NCBI RefSeq assembly: GCF_003850565.1
Contig: NZ_CP027706.1
Coordinates: 5,456,001 to 5,520,000, forward strand
Source of the DNA: Pseudomonas sessilinigenes
GTDB taxonomy: Bacteria; Pseudomonadota; Gammaproteobacteria; Pseudomonadales; Pseudomonadaceae
Reading direction: 5' to 3'
DNA: 64,000 nt
Under the pieces are notes generated by a model. It ran no database searches. It was not told the DNA's origin and saw nothing but the letters and a program-made list of their open reading frames with translations. Below are positions 8,493 to 18,375 of the stretch, one piece after another; the first letter of the stretch is position 1; each line of letters begins with the position of its first letter. Both the position numbers and the translations under genes were made by a program.

Positions 8493-9254
8493 TCACTTCA
8501 AACGGCCGGATAAAAACTGCTGCAAACGTTCACTCTGTGGCTGGTCGAGGATCGCGGCGCTGCCCTGCTCCTCTACCTTGCCTTGATGCAAGAACAACAC
8601 CTGGCTCGACACCTGCCGGGCGAATCCCATTTCATGGGTCACCATGAGCATGGTCCGCCCCTCCTCGGCCAAGGCCTGGATCACCTTGAGCACCTCGCCG
8701 ACCAGTTCCGGGTCCAGCGCCGAGGTCGGTTCGTCGAACAGCAGGATCTGCGGCTCCACTGCCAGCGCGCGGGCGATGGCCACCCGTTGCTGCTGGCCCC
8801 CGGAGAGAAACGCCGGGTACTGCTCGGCCACTCGCTGGGCCAGGCCGACCTTGTCCAGATACGCCCGGGCGCTGGCCTCGGCCTCCTTGCGGCTGCTGCC
8901 CAGCACCCGGCAGGGTGCCAGCATGATGTTCTCCAGCACGCTCAGGTGGCTCCACAGGTTGAAGTGCTGGAACACCATGGCCAGGCGAGTACGCAGGCGT
9001 TGCAATTGCGCCGGGTCGGCCACCTGCATGCCGCCGGGGGCATCCCGGGTGACGATGGTCTCGCCATCCAGGGCAAAGGCACCGGCGTCGGCACGCTCCA
9101 GGAAGTTGATACAGCGCAGCATGGTGCTCTTGCCCGAGCCACTGGCGCCGATCATGCTCACCACATCACCAGCCCGAGCTTTCAACGAGACGCCCTTGAG
9201 CACCTCGTTGTCACCAAAACGCTTGTAGAGATTTTCAACGGTCAATTTGTACAT
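8493..9254 (-). CDS. Polar amino-acid ABC transporter ATPase (HisP/AotP-like)
   Basis: A 253-residue ATPase of the polar amino-acid uptake family. Walker A is GASGSGKST, the signature is LSGGQQQR and Walker B is ILLFDEPTSALD, followed by the H-loop VTHEMGFARQ. It follows two permeases and a binding protein in the order SBP-permease-permease-ATPase seen in histidine/arginine/ornithine systems. With CtlX and AstA downstream, the substrate is probably arginine, citrulline or ornithine. Octopine-type substrates cannot be excluded. Confidence 0.92.
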   Translation of the reverse strand: MYKLTVENLYKRFGDNEVLKGVSLKARAGDVVSMIGASGSGKSTMLRCINFLERADAGAFALDGETIVTRDAPGGMQVADPAQLQRLRTRLAMVFQHFNLWSHLSVLENIMLAPCRVLGSSRKEAEASARAYLDKVGLAQRVAEQYPAFLSGGQQQRVAIARALAVEPQILLFDEPTSALDPELVGEVLKVIQALAEEGRTMLMVTHEMGFARQVSSQVLFLHQGKVEEQGSAAILDQPQSERLQQFLSGRLK

Positions 9255-9315
9255 CTAGGGCTCCTGGAGCATCAGCCGCAGGCGACGCTCTGGATCAAGG
9301 GATAGACGAATGGGC

Positions 9316-10026
9316 TCAGTGGGCCGGGCCGAGAAAACCCAGCCAGCGGCGTTCTGCCAGGCGGAAGGCGCCGACCAGGGCGAACGACAACCCCAGGTAC
9401 AGCAGCCCGGCGATGCCGAATGCCTGGAAGGTCAAGAACGTCGCGGCATTGGCATCGCGCGCCACCTTGAGGATGTCCGGGATGGTGGCGGTGAACGCCA
9501 CTGAGGTGGCATGCAGCATCAGGATCACTTCGTTGCTGTAGTACGGCAGCGCCCGGCGCAGGGCCGACGGAAGGATCAGCCGCCAGTACAGCCGCCAGCC
9601 GCTGAGCCCATAGGCGTGGGCGGCCTCGATCTCGCCATAGGGAATGCTGCGGATGGCCCCGGCGAAGATCTCCACCGTGTAGGCGCAGGTATTGAGGGTG
9701 AAGGCCAGCAAGGTGCAATTCATGGCATCGCGGAAAAAAGCTTCCAGCAATGGCTGCTCGCGGATCGCCGCCACGCCGTAGAGGCCGCTGTAGCAGATCA
9801 GTAGCTGGATATACAACGGCGTGCCGCGAAACACATAGGTGAACAGTTGCACCGGCCAGCGCAGCAATGCCCAGTGGCTGGTCCGCAGGATCGCCAGGGG
9901 CAGCGACAGGACGAAACCCATCGCCAGGCTCGCCACCAGTAGCCACAAGGTCATGGCCAGGCCGGTCAGGCTCTCGCCGTCGCTGAAAAGAAACGCACGC
10001 CAGTATTCCTGGATCAGTTCGATCAT
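9316..10026 (-). CDS. Amino-acid ABC transporter permease (HisM-like)
   Basis: A 236-residue inner-membrane permease with about five helices. It has the polar amino-acid permease loop, seen here as EIFAGAIRSIPYGEIEAAHAYGL, and ends in a basic segment (LAERRWLGFLG). It overlaps the preceding permease by 4 bp and is separated from the ATPase gene by 61 bp. The two permeases probably form a heterodimer, as in HisQM. Confidence 0.9.
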   Translation of the reverse strand: MIELIQEYWRAFLFSDGESLTGLAMTLWLLVASLAMGFVLSLPLAILRTSHWALLRWPVQLFTYVFRGTPLYIQLLICYSGLYGVAAIREQPLLEAFFRDAMNCTLLAFTLNTCAYTVEIFAGAIRSIPYGEIEAAHAYGLSGWRLYWRLILPSALRRALPYYSNEVILMLHATSVAFTATIPDILKVARDANAATFLTFQAFGIAGLLYLGLSFALVGAFRLAERRWLGFLGPAH

Positions 10027-10757
10027 CGCGACAGCCCTCGCACACCCTGGTTATAGCGACGCTCCAACAGGCGCAGCAACTGGTTCGAGGCACTGGTGAT
10101 CAGCAGGTACAAGGCCGCGGCCAGCAGCAGGAAATCCAGCAGGTTGAACGTGCTCTTGCCGGCCTCCTGGGCCACCTTGACCAGGTCCGCCAGGCCGATG
10201 ATCGAGACCAGCGCAGTGGCCTTGAGCAGCACCAGCCAGTTATTGCCCAGGCTGGGCAAGGCAAAGCGCATCATCTGTGGGAAGACCACGAAGCGAAAGC
10301 GTTGCCAGCGACTCAGGCCAAAGGCCGCAGCCGCCTCCTGCTGGCCCCGGGGCACGCTGACCATCGCCCCGCGAAAGGTCTCGGTGAAATAGGCGCCGTA
10401 GATGAATCCCAGGGTGATGATTCCTGCCACGAACGGGTCGATCTCCATGTAGGGCCACTCCAGCCACTCGGTCAGGGCGGTGAGCCAGCCCTGCAGGCTG
10501 TAGAAGATCAACAACATCAGGACCAGGTCCGGCACCCCGCGAATCAACGTGGTGTAGCAGGTGGCCGGCAGGTTCAGCAGGCGCAGTGGAGACAACTTGG
10601 CCGCCGCGCCCGCAAGCCCGAGGAGCATGCTGACCAGCAATGCCAGCAGCGAGAGTTTCAGGGTCGTCCAGGTACCGTGCAGCAACAGCGGTCCGTAGCC
10701 TTGCAAGACCGTCGGGTCCAGGCCAATCAGAGACAGTAGGGTATTCACGCCAGTCAC
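10023..10757 (-). CDS. Amino-acid ABC transporter permease (HisQ-like)
   Basis: A 244-residue permease paired with the next gene. The conserved cytoplasmic loop reads ETFRGAMVSVPRGQQEAAAAFGL, which contacts the ATPase in this family, and five helices are apparent. It lies 63 bp after the binding-protein gene and overlaps the HisM-like gene by 4 bp. Confidence 0.9.
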   Translation of the reverse strand: MTGVNTLLSLIGLDPTVLQGYGPLLLHGTWTTLKLSLLALLVSMLLGLAGAAAKLSPLRLLNLPATCYTTLIRGVPDLVLMLLIFYSLQGWLTALTEWLEWPYMEIDPFVAGIITLGFIYGAYFTETFRGAMVSVPRGQQEAAAAFGLSRWQRFRFVVFPQMMRFALPSLGNNWLVLLKATALVSIIGLADLVKVAQEAGKSTFNLLDFLLLAAALYLLITSASNQLLRLLERRYNQGVRGLSR

Positions 10758-10820
10758 CTTGCGCTCGCCATGGCTCGGCCTGGAACCGACTGTTGCAGTC
10801 CCGGGCCGGACCTTGGGAGA

Positions 10821-11600
10821 TCAGTTGTTGTAGAGGTCGAGGTCGCCGAAATACTTGCGCTGGATCTGGGCGTAGATGCCCTTCTCGTGCAGCGCCTGGA
10901 TCGCGCCATTGAGCATGGCCTTGAGCTCGTCCTGATCCTTGCGCAAGCCAATGGCGATCTGCGAAGGCACCAGCGGGTCGCTGATTCCCACGCTATTTTC
11001 GAAGTCCGCGCCCTGGGGCGAGGCGAGGAAACTCATCTGCGCCTGCAACTTGTCCTGGATCGAGGCGTCAAGGCGCCCGTAGACCAGGTCGGCGTACACC
11101 TGGTCCTGATTCTGGTAGGCACGCAGCTTGACCCCCGCCGGCCCGAGCCGGGCCTTGGCGTAGGTCTCCTGGACGGTGCCTTGCATGTAGCCCAGGGTCT
11201 TGCCCTTCAACGACTCGCCGGTGGGTTCCAGCCCCGAGCCCTTGCGCGTGACGATGGCCGTGGGGCCGGCATAGAGCCGGTCGCTGAAGTCGATCTGCTT
11301 GCGCCGCGCGTCGGTCACGGTCATCGACGACTCGATGGCGTCGAACTTGCCTGCCTTGAGCGCCGGGATCAGGCCATCGAAATCATTGCTGATCCATACG
11401 CACTTGAGCTTGAGTTCGGCGCAGATGGCATTGCCCAGATCGACACCGAAGCCCTGTACCCCGCCATCGGCGGTACTCGACTCGAAGGGTGGGTAGCTTG
11501 GGTTGACGCCAAAGCGCAGTTCCTTCCATTCCTTGGCGCTGGCGCCCAGGCAGGTGCACGCGAGCGCCAGTAACGGCGCGGCCAGCCATTTCTTATTCAT
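10821..11600 (-). CDS. Amino-acid ABC transporter substrate-binding protein
   Basis: A 259-residue periplasmic binding protein of the HisJ/ArgT/AotJ family (SBP family 3). A signal peptide covers residues 1-22 with cleavage likely after GASA. The mature part starts KEWKELRFGVNPSYPPFE, then has VDLGNAICAELKLKCVWISNDFDGLIPALKAGKFDAI and SMTVTDARRKQIDFSD, the ligand-pocket motifs for basic amino acids. It is the first gene of the seven-gene operon, so the main promoter should lie in the roughly 450 bp upstream. Confidence 0.92.
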   Translation of the reverse strand: MNKKWLAAPLLALACTCLGASAKEWKELRFGVNPSYPPFESSTADGGVQGFGVDLGNAICAELKLKCVWISNDFDGLIPALKAGKFDAIESSMTVTDARRKQIDFSDRLYAGPTAIVTRKGSGLEPTGESLKGKTLGYMQGTVQETYAKARLGPAGVKLRAYQNQDQVYADLVYGRLDASIQDKLQAQMSFLASPQGADFENSVGISDPLVPSQIAIGLRKDQDELKAMLNGAIQALHEKGIYAQIQRKYFGDLDLYNN

Positions 11601-12059
11601 CTTCAGAGTCCCGGATTATTTGGATTTATAGCGGCCCGGCGTAAAACCGGGCCCCACTTGTGACAGGGGCAGAGAGTGTGTGCGGGGTCGCCGCAATCGG
11701 GTTCTTGGCGTTATCGCCGAGGCCTGGCGCACCGCGCCGGGTTCGTCCTGGTCGCCACGAGCTACGCTGCAACCGAGCGCCAGAATGCCAATAGCGAATG
11801 CCACGCAGGTGTCGTAACGGGCACCTGAAACAGCCGGGATCGGCTGATAACCGTCATTTCACAGCCGATTCTGTCGCAGGCCTTCTAGCTCGGGGATCAG
11901 CACGCTTGAGGGGCTGGTGCCGGCGTTCACCCACCCATGCAAAAATGCACAGCCAACCTGCAGCTTTCACGGTTGAATTCGGCAAATTTGCACTGTTACG
12001 ATCCGACGATGCTCGCGCGCGAGTTTCATATAAAGAACAATAAAAGCAGGGAGTTAGTG
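11601..12059. promoter_or_regulatory. Divergent intergenic region between transporter operon and acyl-CoA genes
   Basis: I see no convincing gene in these 459 bp. The region must contain the promoters of the minus-strand importer operon and of the plus-strand HIBCH-like gene. A strong hairpin lies at 11633-11653. The plus-strand gene has a good ribosome site, AGGGAG at 12048-12053, six bases before ATG 12060. Confidence 0.5.
11633..11653 (-). promoter_or_regulatory. Hairpin in the 5' leader of the transporter operon
   Basis: A perfect 7-bp GC stem GGCCCGG / CCGGGCC around a CGTAAAA loop lies 33 bp upstream of the binding-protein start codon. It would sit in that gene's mRNA leader if the promoter is upstream. 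No T-run follows it on the minus strand (the next bases are gctataaatc), so it is more likely a stability or translation element than a terminator. Confidence 0.35.
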
Positions 12060-13166
12060 ATGACTGCTCAGGTTCCATCCCAGACGGCACGGGACCTCGA
12101 TACCCCTCAGGACGAGGTGCTGATCGAGGTACGCAATCATATCGGCCATCTGACCCTAAACCGCCCCGCCGGCCTCAACGCCATCACCCTGTCCATGGTG
12201 CGCACCTTGCAGCGCCAACTGGATGCCTGGGCCCTGGACCCGAAGATCCATGCCGTGGTCTTGCGCGGCGCGGGTGAAAAGGCCTTCTGCGCCGGTGGCG
12301 ACATCCGCTCGTTGTACGACAGCTACAAGAATGCCGGCACCTTGCACGAAGCGTTCTTCGTCGAGGAATACGCCCTGGACCTGGCTATCCACCATTACCG
12401 CAAGCCGGTCCTGGCACTGATGGACGGCTTCGTCCTCGGTGGCGGCATGGGCCTGGTGCAAGGCGCCGACCTGCGGGTGGTCACCGAGCGCAGTCGCCTG
12501 GCGATGCCGGAAGTGGCCATCGGCTATTTCCCCGATGTCGGCGGCAGCTACTTCCTGTCGCGGGTTCCGGGTGAGCTGGGCACCTACCTCGGGGTCAGCG
12601 GCGTGCAGATCCGCGCGGCCGACGCGCTGTATTGCGGCCTGGCCGACTGGTACCTGGAAAGCGACAAGCTGGCGCTGCTGGACCAGCGCCTGGACCGCTT
12701 GCAATGGGGCCAGTCACCGCTCAAGGACCTGCAGGGCCTGCTGGCCAGGCTCGGGGTCCAGGCCCTGGCCGATGCGCCATTGCAGGCGCTGCGCCCGGCC
12801 ATCGACCACTTCTTCGCCCAGCCAGACGTGCCCGGCATCGTCGAGCAATTGCGCAGCGTGACCGTGGCCGACAGCCATGAGTGGGCCCAGGCTACCGCCG
12901 ACCTGCTGGAAACCCGCTCGCCCCTGGCCATGGCCGTGACCCTGGAGATGCTGCGCCAGGGCCGCCAACTGAGCCTGGAGCAGTGCTTCGCCCTGGAGCT
13001 GCACCTGGACCGGCAGTGGTTCGAACGCGGCGACCTGATGGAAGGCGTACGCGCCCTGATCATCGACAAAGACAAGACCCCGCACTGGAACCCACCGACC
13101 CTGGCGGCCCTCGAGGCCGAACGGGTGGCGAGCTTCTTCAGCGGTTTTGACGGCAGCGGGAGCTGA
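12060..13166 (+). CDS. 3-hydroxyisobutyryl-CoA hydrolase-like enoyl-CoA hydratase/isomerase
   Basis: A 368-residue crotonase-fold protein of the HIBCH subgroup, which releases CoA from 3-hydroxyisobutyryl-CoA in valine breakdown. Oxyanion-hole segments are [15 protein letters not shown] and [15 protein letters not shown], and the catalytic region is [23 protein letters not shown]. The long C-terminal extension (over 350 residues against about 260 for ordinary hydratases) is typical of HIBCH. ATG 12060 has AGGGAG in front of it; an upstream in-frame extension lacks family similarity. The gene is 4 bp before an acyl-CoA dehydrogenase gene. Confidence 0.85.
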   Translation: MTAQVPSQTARDLDTPQDEVLIEVRNHIGHLTLNRPAGLNAITLSMVRTLQRQLDAWALDPKIHAVVLRGAGEKAFCAGGDIRSLYDSYKNAGTLHEAFFVEEYALDLAIHHYRKPVLALMDGFVLGGGMGLVQGADLRVVTERSRLAMPEVAIGYFPDVGGSYFLSRVPGELGTYLGVSGVQIRAADALYCGLADWYLESDKLALLDQRLDRLQWGQSPLKDLQGLLARLGVQALADAPLQALRPAIDHFFAQPDVPGIVEQLRSVTVADSHEWAQATADLLETRSPLAMAVTLEMLRQGRQLSLEQCFALELHLDRQWFERGDLMEGVRALIIDKDKTPHWNPPTLAALEAERVASFFSGFDGSGS

Positions 13167-13170
13167 ACTC

Positions 13171-14322
13171 ATGCACGATATCGAACTGACCGAAGAACAA
13201 GTGATGATCCGCGACATGGCCCGGGACTTCGCCCGTGGCGAGATCGCGCCCCATGCCCAGGCCTGGGAAAAGGCCGGCTGGATCGACGACGCCCTGGTCC
13301 GCAAGATGGGTGAGCTGGGCCTGTTGGGCATGGTGGTTCCCGAGCAATGGGGCGGCAGCTACCTGGACTACGTGGCCTACGCCCTGGCCGTGGAAGAGAT
13401 CGCCGCTGGCGACGGTGCCACCGGCGCCCTGATGAGCATCCACAACTCGGTGGGTTGCGGGCCGATCCTCAACTACGGCAGCGAAGAGCAGAAACAGGCC
13501 TGGCTGCCACGCCTGGCCAGTGGCGAAGCCATCGGCTGCTTCTGCCTGACCGAGCCCCAGGCCGGCTCCGAGGCCCACAACCTCAAGACCCGCGCCGAAC
13601 TGCGCGACGGCCAGTGGGTGATCAACGGCGCCAAGCAGTTCGTCAGCAATGGCAAGCGGGCGCAGTTGGCCATCGTCTTCGCCGTGACCGATCCGGAGTT
13701 GGGCAAGAAAGGCCTGTCGGCGTTCCTGGTGCCCACCGACACCCCGGGTTTCATCGTCGACCGCACCGAACACAAGATGGGCATCCGCGCCTCCGATACC
13801 TGCGCCGTGACCCTCAACCAATGCAGCGTGCCGGCCGCCAACCTGCTGGGCGAACGGGGCAAGGGCCTGGCCATCGCCCTGTCCAACCTCGAGGGCGGGC
13901 GCATCGGCATCGCCGCCCAGGCCCTGGGGATCGCGCGGGCCGCCTTCGAAGCGTCCCTGGCCTATGCCCGCGATCGGGTGCAGTTCGGCAAACCGATCAT
14001 CGAGCACCAGAGCATCGCCAACCTGTTGGCGGACATGCACACCCGGATCAACGCCGCGCGCCTGTTGATCCTGCACGCCGCCCGCTTGCGCAGCGCCGGC
14101 CAGCCCTGCCTGTCCGAAGCCTCCCAGGCCAAGCTGTTCGCCTCGGAGATGGCCGAGAAGGCCTGCTCCTCGGCCATGCAGATCCACGGCGGTTATGGCT
14201 ACCTTGAGGACTACCCGGTGGAGCGCTACTACCGTGACGCAAGGATCACCCAGATCTACGAGGGCTCCAGCGAGATCCAGCGCATGCTGATCGCCCGTGA
14301 GTTGAAGCACTACCTGGTTTGA
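13171..14322 (+). CDS. Acyl-CoA dehydrogenase (isobutyryl-CoA type probable)
   Basis: A 383-residue FAD-dependent acyl-CoA dehydrogenase. Visible motifs are [18 protein letters not shown] (FAD and substrate binding), [19 protein letters not shown], and the C-terminal [17 protein letters not shown], in which the glutamate of YEG is the usual catalytic base. Coupling to the HIBCH-like gene suggests isobutyryl-CoA as substrate (valine pathway), while a second dehydrogenase in the opposite operon would handle 2-methylbutyryl-CoA. Electrons pass to ETF. Confidence 0.87.
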   Translation: MHDIELTEEQVMIRDMARDFARGEIAPHAQAWEKAGWIDDALVRKMGELGLLGMVVPEQWGGSYLDYVAYALAVEEIAAGDGATGALMSIHNSVGCGPILNYGSEEQKQAWLPRLASGEAIGCFCLTEPQAGSEAHNLKTRAELRDGQWVINGAKQFVSNGKRAQLAIVFAVTDPELGKKGLSAFLVPTDTPGFIVDRTEHKMGIRASDTCAVTLNQCSVPAANLLGERGKGLAIALSNLEGGRIGIAAQALGIARAAFEASLAYARDRVQFGKPIIEHQSIANLLADMHTRINAARLLILHAARLRSAGQPCLSEASQAKLFASEMAEKACSSAMQIHGGYGYLEDYPVERYYRDARITQIYEGSSEIQRMLIARELKHYLV

Positions 14323-14334
14323 TCGAGTAAAAGC

Positions 14335-14397
14335 ATCGCGGGCAGCCGCGTCCTACAGGAACGTCATTTTCATGTAGGAGCGGGGCTTGCCCGCAAT
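14335..14397. repeat. Inverted pair of REP sequences
   Basis: Two Pseudomonas REP units in opposite orientation: one at 14335-14357 (minus, reading TGTAGGACGCGGCTGCCCG) and one at 14373-14397 (plus, TGTAGGAGCGGGGCTTGCCC). They are 15 bp apart, forming a REPIN/BIME in the gap between convergent genes, the usual location for these elements mobilised by RAYT transposases. Confidence 0.75.
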
Positions 14398-14414
14398 AGC
14401 CTTCTTGAAGACAC

Positions 14415-14446
14415 AAAAAAATCGCAGCCCAGGCTGCGATTTTTTT
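14415..14446. terminator. Bidirectional rho-independent terminator
   Basis: Perfect 8-bp stem ATCGCAGC / GCTGCGAT with a CCAG loop (14421-14440), flanked by six A on the left and six T on the right. It therefore works in both directions and serves the convergent ends of the acyl-CoA dehydrogenase (plus) and the enoyl-CoA hydratase (minus). Confidence 0.9.
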
Positions 14447-14462
14447 ATAGCCGCAAACCGCC

Positions 14463-15236
14463 TCAGCGATCCTTGAACTGCGGCTCGCGCTTGGCGATAA
14501 AGGCCGCCATGCCTTCCTTTTGGTCCTGGGTAGCGAAAGCGGCATGGAACACCCGGCGCTCGAAGCGCACGCCTTCGGACAGGCTGACCTCGAAGGCGCG
14601 GTTCACGCTTTCCTTGATCATCATGCTCACCGGTACCGACTTGCCGGCAATCAGTGCGGCGACCTTCAGGGCTTCGTCCACCAACTCGTCGGCCGGCACG
14701 ATACGCGCGACGATGCCGCAACGCTCGGCCTCCACCGCATCGATGAAACGCCCGGTCAGGCACATTTCCATGGCCTTGGCCTTGCCCACGGCGCGGGTCA
14801 GGCGCTGGGTGCCGCCCATGCCCGGCAGCACGCCGAGGTTGATTTCCGGCTGACCGAACTTGGCATTGTCACCGGCCAGGATGAAGTCGCACATCAGCGC
14901 CAGTTCGCAACCGCCCCCCAAGGCAAAGCCGTTGACCGCGGCGATGATCGGCTTGCGCCGGTTGGCCACTCGGTCGCTGTCGCTGAACAGGTCGTCGAGA
15001 TAGATCTGCGGATAGCTCAGCTCAGCCATTTCCTTGATGTCGGCGCCGGCAGCGAAGGCTTTCTTCGAGCCGGTGATGACGATGCAGCCGATTTGCGGGT
15101 CGGCTTCCAGGCGATCCAGGGCCTGGTTGATCTCACCGACGATCTGCGCGTTGAGCGCGTTCAAGGCTTGGGGGCGGTTAAGGGTGATCAGGCCGACCCG
15201 GTCCTTGATATCCAACAGAATGGTTTCGTAGCTCAT
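14463..15236 (-). CDS. Enoyl-CoA hydratase (isoleucine pathway)
   Basis: A 257-residue crotonase. It has [13 protein letters not shown], the oxyanion segment [14 protein letters not shown], and [40 protein letters not shown], which contains both catalytic glutamate positions. The length is standard. It is the last gene of the five-gene minus-strand operon and would hydrate tiglyl-CoA to 3-hydroxy-2-methylbutyryl-CoA. A strong terminator follows. Confidence 0.9.
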   Translation of the reverse strand: MSYETILLDIKDRVGLITLNRPQALNALNAQIVGEINQALDRLEADPQIGCIVITGSKKAFAAGADIKEMAELSYPQIYLDDLFSDSDRVANRRKPIIAAVNGFALGGGCELALMCDFILAGDNAKFGQPEINLGVLPGMGGTQRLTRAVGKAKAMEMCLTGRFIDAVEAERCGIVARIVPADELVDEALKVAALIAGKSVPVSMMIKESVNRAFEVSLSEGVRFERRVFHAAFATQDQKEGMAAFIAKREPQFKDR

Positions 15237-15256
15237 GAATCAGCTCCTGCTAAAAG

Positions 15257-16384
15257 TCAGAGATTGCGCGAAATGACCATGCGCTGAATGTCGCTGGTGC
15301 CTTCATAGATCTGGCAGATCCGTACGTCACGGTAGATCCGCTCCAGCGGGAAGTCGCTCAAGTAGCCATAGCCGCCCAGGGTTTGCAAGGCCGCGGAACA
15401 GACCTTCTCGGCCATCTCCGAGGCGAACAGCTTGGCCATCGAGGCCTCGACCAGGGCCGGCTTGCCGCTGTCGCGCAGTGCTGCGGCGTATTGCACCATC
15501 TGCCGCGCCACGGCGATCTGGGTGGCCATGTCCGCCAGGCGGAAAGCCACGGCCTGGTGCTCGATGATCGGCTTGCCGAAAGTCTCGCGCTCACGGGCAT
15601 AGTCGCGCGCCGCTTCGAATGCGGCCCGGGCCATGCCCACCGATTGCGAGGCAATGCCCACGCGGCCACCTTCGAGGTTGGCCAGGGCGATCTTGTAGCC
15701 CTCGCCCTCCTCGCCCAGGCGGTTGGCCACGGGCACCTTCACGTCCTCGAAGAGGATCTGGCAGGTATCGGAAGCATGCTGGCCGAGCTTGTCCTCGATC
15801 CGCGCGACCTTATAGCCCGGGGCGTCGGTGGGCACGATGAACGCGCTGATACCGCGCTTGCCCGCCGCCGGATCGGTGACCGCGAAAACGATCACCACCC
15901 CGGCGTTCTGCCCCGAGGTGATGAACTGCTTGCAGCCATTGAGCACATAGTGGTCGCCATCGCGGCGGGCCCGGGTCTTCAGGCTACTGGCATCGGAGCC
16001 GGCCTGGGGCTCGGTCAGGGCGAAGGCCCCGAGCATGCTGCCGCTGGCCAGGGGCTTGAGGAAACGTTCCTTTTGCTCATCGTTGCCAAACTTGAGGATC
16101 GGCACGCAACCCACCGAATTGTGCACGCTCATGATGGTGGAACAGGCGCCATCACCGGCGGCGATTTCCTCCAGGGCCATGGCATAGGCCTGGTAACCGG
16201 TGTCGCAACCGCCCCACTGCTCGGGCACCAGCATGCCGAAGAAGCCCAGTTCGGCCATCTCGGCAATGGCTTCCTTGGGAAAGCGATGCTCGCGATCCCA
16301 GTCGGCGGCAAAAGGCTTTAGGCGCTCCTGGGCAAATTGCCGGGCCGCGTCGCTGATCTGCAGTTGTTCGTCATTGGGCAACAT
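15257..16384 (-). CDS. Acyl-CoA dehydrogenase (2-methylbutyryl-CoA type probable)
   Basis: A 375-residue acyl-CoA dehydrogenase. It carries [46 protein letters not shown] and the C-terminal [17 protein letters not shown] with the catalytic glutamate. Operon partners (hydratase, 3-hydroxyacyl dehydrogenase, thiolase) match the isoleucine degradation set known in P. putida, so 2-methylbutyryl-CoA is the likely substrate. It shares fold and many motifs with the plus-strand paralogue at 13171-14322. Confidence 0.88.
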   Translation of the reverse strand: MLPNDEQLQISDAARQFAQERLKPFAADWDREHRFPKEAIAEMAELGFFGMLVPEQWGGCDTGYQAYAMALEEIAAGDGACSTIMSVHNSVGCVPILKFGNDEQKERFLKPLASGSMLGAFALTEPQAGSDASSLKTRARRDGDHYVLNGCKQFITSGQNAGVVIVFAVTDPAAGKRGISAFIVPTDAPGYKVARIEDKLGQHASDTCQILFEDVKVPVANRLGEEGEGYKIALANLEGGRVGIASQSVGMARAAFEAARDYARERETFGKPIIEHQAVAFRLADMATQIAVARQMVQYAAALRDSGKPALVEASMAKLFASEMAEKVCSAALQTLGGYGYLSDFPLERIYRDVRICQIYEGTSDIQRMVISRNL

Positions 16385-16396
16385 CGCGATTCCTCG

Positions 16397-17587
16397 TTAC
16401 AGGCATTCAACAGCCATGGCCGTGGCTTCGCCACCACCGATGCAGATCGCAGCCACGCCACGCTTGAGGCCTTTCTGGCGCAGGGCCGACAGCAGGGTCA
16501 CCAGGATCCGCGCCCCCGAGGCGCCGATCGGATGGCCCAGGGCGCAGGCGCCGCCATGGACGTTGACCTTGTCATGGGGGATTTCCAGCTTGTTCATGGT
16601 CACCAGGCTGACCACGGCGAAGGCCTCGTTGATCTCGAACAGGTCCACGTCATCCAGGGACCAGCCGGTTTTCTTCATCAGGCGCTCGATAGCACCGACC
16701 GGAGCCACGGGAAACAGGCTCGGCGTATCGGCGAAGGCCGCATGGCCATGAATCACGGCCAGTGGCTTGAGCCCGCGCTTGGTGGCTTCGGAACGGCGCA
16801 TCAGGACCAGCGCCGCGGCACCGTCGGAAATCGAACTGGAGTTGGCGGCCGTCACAGTGCCGCCTTCACGGAAGGCCGGCTTGAGACCGGCGATCTTGTC
16901 CAGCTTGGCCTTGGGGGGTTGCTCGTCGTCGCTGATCAGCCGGGTTTCCTTGCCGATCGTCACTTGTACGGGAACGATCTCATCCTTGAACAGGCCATCC
17001 TTGATCGCCTGCTGGGCTCGGGTCAGCGAGGCCACGGCAAAGGCATCCTGGGCTTCACGGGTCAGGCCGTTGGTCTCGGCGCAGTCCTCGGCGAAAGTCC
17101 CCATCAAGCGCCCCTTGTCGTAGGCATCTTCCAGGCCGTCGAGGAACATGTGGTCCAGCACCTTGCCATGGCCCATGCGGTAGCCGGCACGGGCGCGATC
17201 CAGGAGATAGGGCGCGTTGGACATGCTTTCCATGCCACCGGCGACGACCACTTCGGCGCTGCCGGCCAGCAGCGTGTCATGGGCCAGGATGGCCGCCTCC
17301 ATGCCCGAACCGCACATTTTGTTCAGGGTGGTGCAACGGGTGCCCTTGTCCAGGCCGGCTCCCAGGGCCGCCTGGCGTGCAGGCGCCTGGCCGAGGCCGG
17401 CCGGCAGCACGCAGCCGAACAGCACTTCTTGCACCGCATCGCTGGCAATCCCGGCGCGCTGCACTGCGGCACGAATGGCTTGCGCTCCCAGTTGCGGGGC
17501 GCTGAGCCCTTTCAACTCGCCCTGGAAACCACCCATCGGGGTGCGGGCGGCACTGACAATGACAATCGGATCTTGGTTAATGGACAT
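16397..17587 (-). CDS. Acetyl-CoA acetyltransferase / thiolase
   Basis: A 396-residue thiolase. The nucleophile cysteine is C92 in LNKMCGSGMEAA; further motifs are INEAFAVVSL, GGACALGHPIGASGARI and the second cysteine in CIGGGEATA near residue 382. In this operon it should cleave 2-methylacetoacetyl-CoA to acetyl-CoA and propionyl-CoA. It is 12 bp from each neighbour, fitting one transcript. Confidence 0.92.
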   Translation of the reverse strand: MSINQDPIVIVSAARTPMGGFQGELKGLSAPQLGAQAIRAAVQRAGIASDAVQEVLFGCVLPAGLGQAPARQAALGAGLDKGTRCTTLNKMCGSGMEAAILAHDTLLAGSAEVVVAGGMESMSNAPYLLDRARAGYRMGHGKVLDHMFLDGLEDAYDKGRLMGTFAEDCAETNGLTREAQDAFAVASLTRAQQAIKDGLFKDEIVPVQVTIGKETRLISDDEQPPKAKLDKIAGLKPAFREGGTVTAANSSSISDGAAALVLMRRSEATKRGLKPLAVIHGHAAFADTPSLFPVAPVGAIERLMKKTGWSLDDVDLFEINEAFAVVSLVTMNKLEIPHDKVNVHGGACALGHPIGASGARILVTLLSALRQKGLKRGVAAICIGGGEATAMAVECL

Positions 17588-17599
17588 GATGCTGACTCC

Positions 17600-18361
17600 T
17601 TACTTGGCGGCCATGCGCAAGGCGCCGTCGAGACGGATCACCTCACCATTGAGCATGCTGTTTTCAATGATATGCCGCACCAGCGCGGCGTACTCGACGG
17701 GTTTGCCCAGGCGTGGCGGGAACGGTACGCCGGCGGCCAGGGAGGCCCGGACCTCATCGCTCATGCCAGCCATCATCGGCGTCTCGAAGATGCCTGGGGC
17801 AATGGTCATCACGCGGATGCCGAAACGTGCCAGCTCGCGGGCCACCGGCAGGGTCAGGCTGGCCACCGCGCCCTTGGAGGCGGCATAGGCGGCCTGGCCG
17901 ATCTGCCCGTCGAAGGCCGCGATGGAGGCGGTGTTGATGATGACCCCACGCTCGCCATCGGCGTCGGCCTGGCCTTCGGCGATGGCCGCGGCCGCCAGGC
18001 GCATGAGGTTGAAGCTGCCGATCAGGTTGACGTTGATCACCTGGGCGAAGGTGGCCAGGGCATGGGGACCGTTCTTGCCGAGGATCTTCTCGCCGCGCAC
18101 GATGCCCGCGCAGTTGACCAGGCCATCGAGCCCGCCAAAGGCCTTCACCGCCGCCTGGACTGCCGCTTCGGCAGCCGCCTCCTGGCTGATATCGGCGACC
18201 ACGCTCTGGCAACCCAACTGTTGCGCCTTGGCCGCCACGGCCTCGGCGTTGAGATCCACCAGCATTACCTTGGCGCCGGCGGCTACCAGCATTTCAGCGC
18301 TGGCGGCACCAAGGCCCGACGCACCGCCACTGACGAGAAAAACCTTGTTCTGAATCTGCAT
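17600..18361 (-). CDS. Short-chain 3-hydroxyacyl-CoA dehydrogenase (HSD17B10 type)
   Basis: A 253-residue short-chain dehydrogenase. The NAD site is [15 protein letters not shown]; the Ser-Tyr-Lys triad is in [22 protein letters not shown]; the substrate loop has [13 protein letters not shown]. This is the type II 3-hydroxyacyl-CoA dehydrogenase branch, matching 3-hydroxy-2-methylbutyryl-CoA dehydrogenase of isoleucine catabolism. Confidence 0.9.
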   Translation of the reverse strand: MQIQNKVFLVSGGASGLGAASAEMLVAAGAKVMLVDLNAEAVAAKAQQLGCQSVVADISQEAAAEAAVQAAVKAFGGLDGLVNCAGIVRGEKILGKNGPHALATFAQVINVNLIGSFNLMRLAAAAIAEGQADADGERGVIINTASIAAFDGQIGQAAYAASKGAVASLTLPVARELARFGIRVMTIAPGIFETPMMAGMSDEVRASLAAGVPFPPRLGKPVEYAALVRHIIENSMLNGEVIRLDGALRMAAK

Positions 18362-18375
18362 CGTTCAAACCCTGT

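Noticed and set aside
11616..11804. 62-codon minus-strand frame upstream of the binding-protein gene
   Set aside because: Lies over the leader hairpin, ends just before the gene, and shows no leader-like codon run or family.
13138..14310. 390-codon minus-strand frame
   Set aside because: Antisense to the acyl-CoA dehydrogenase, without family motifs.
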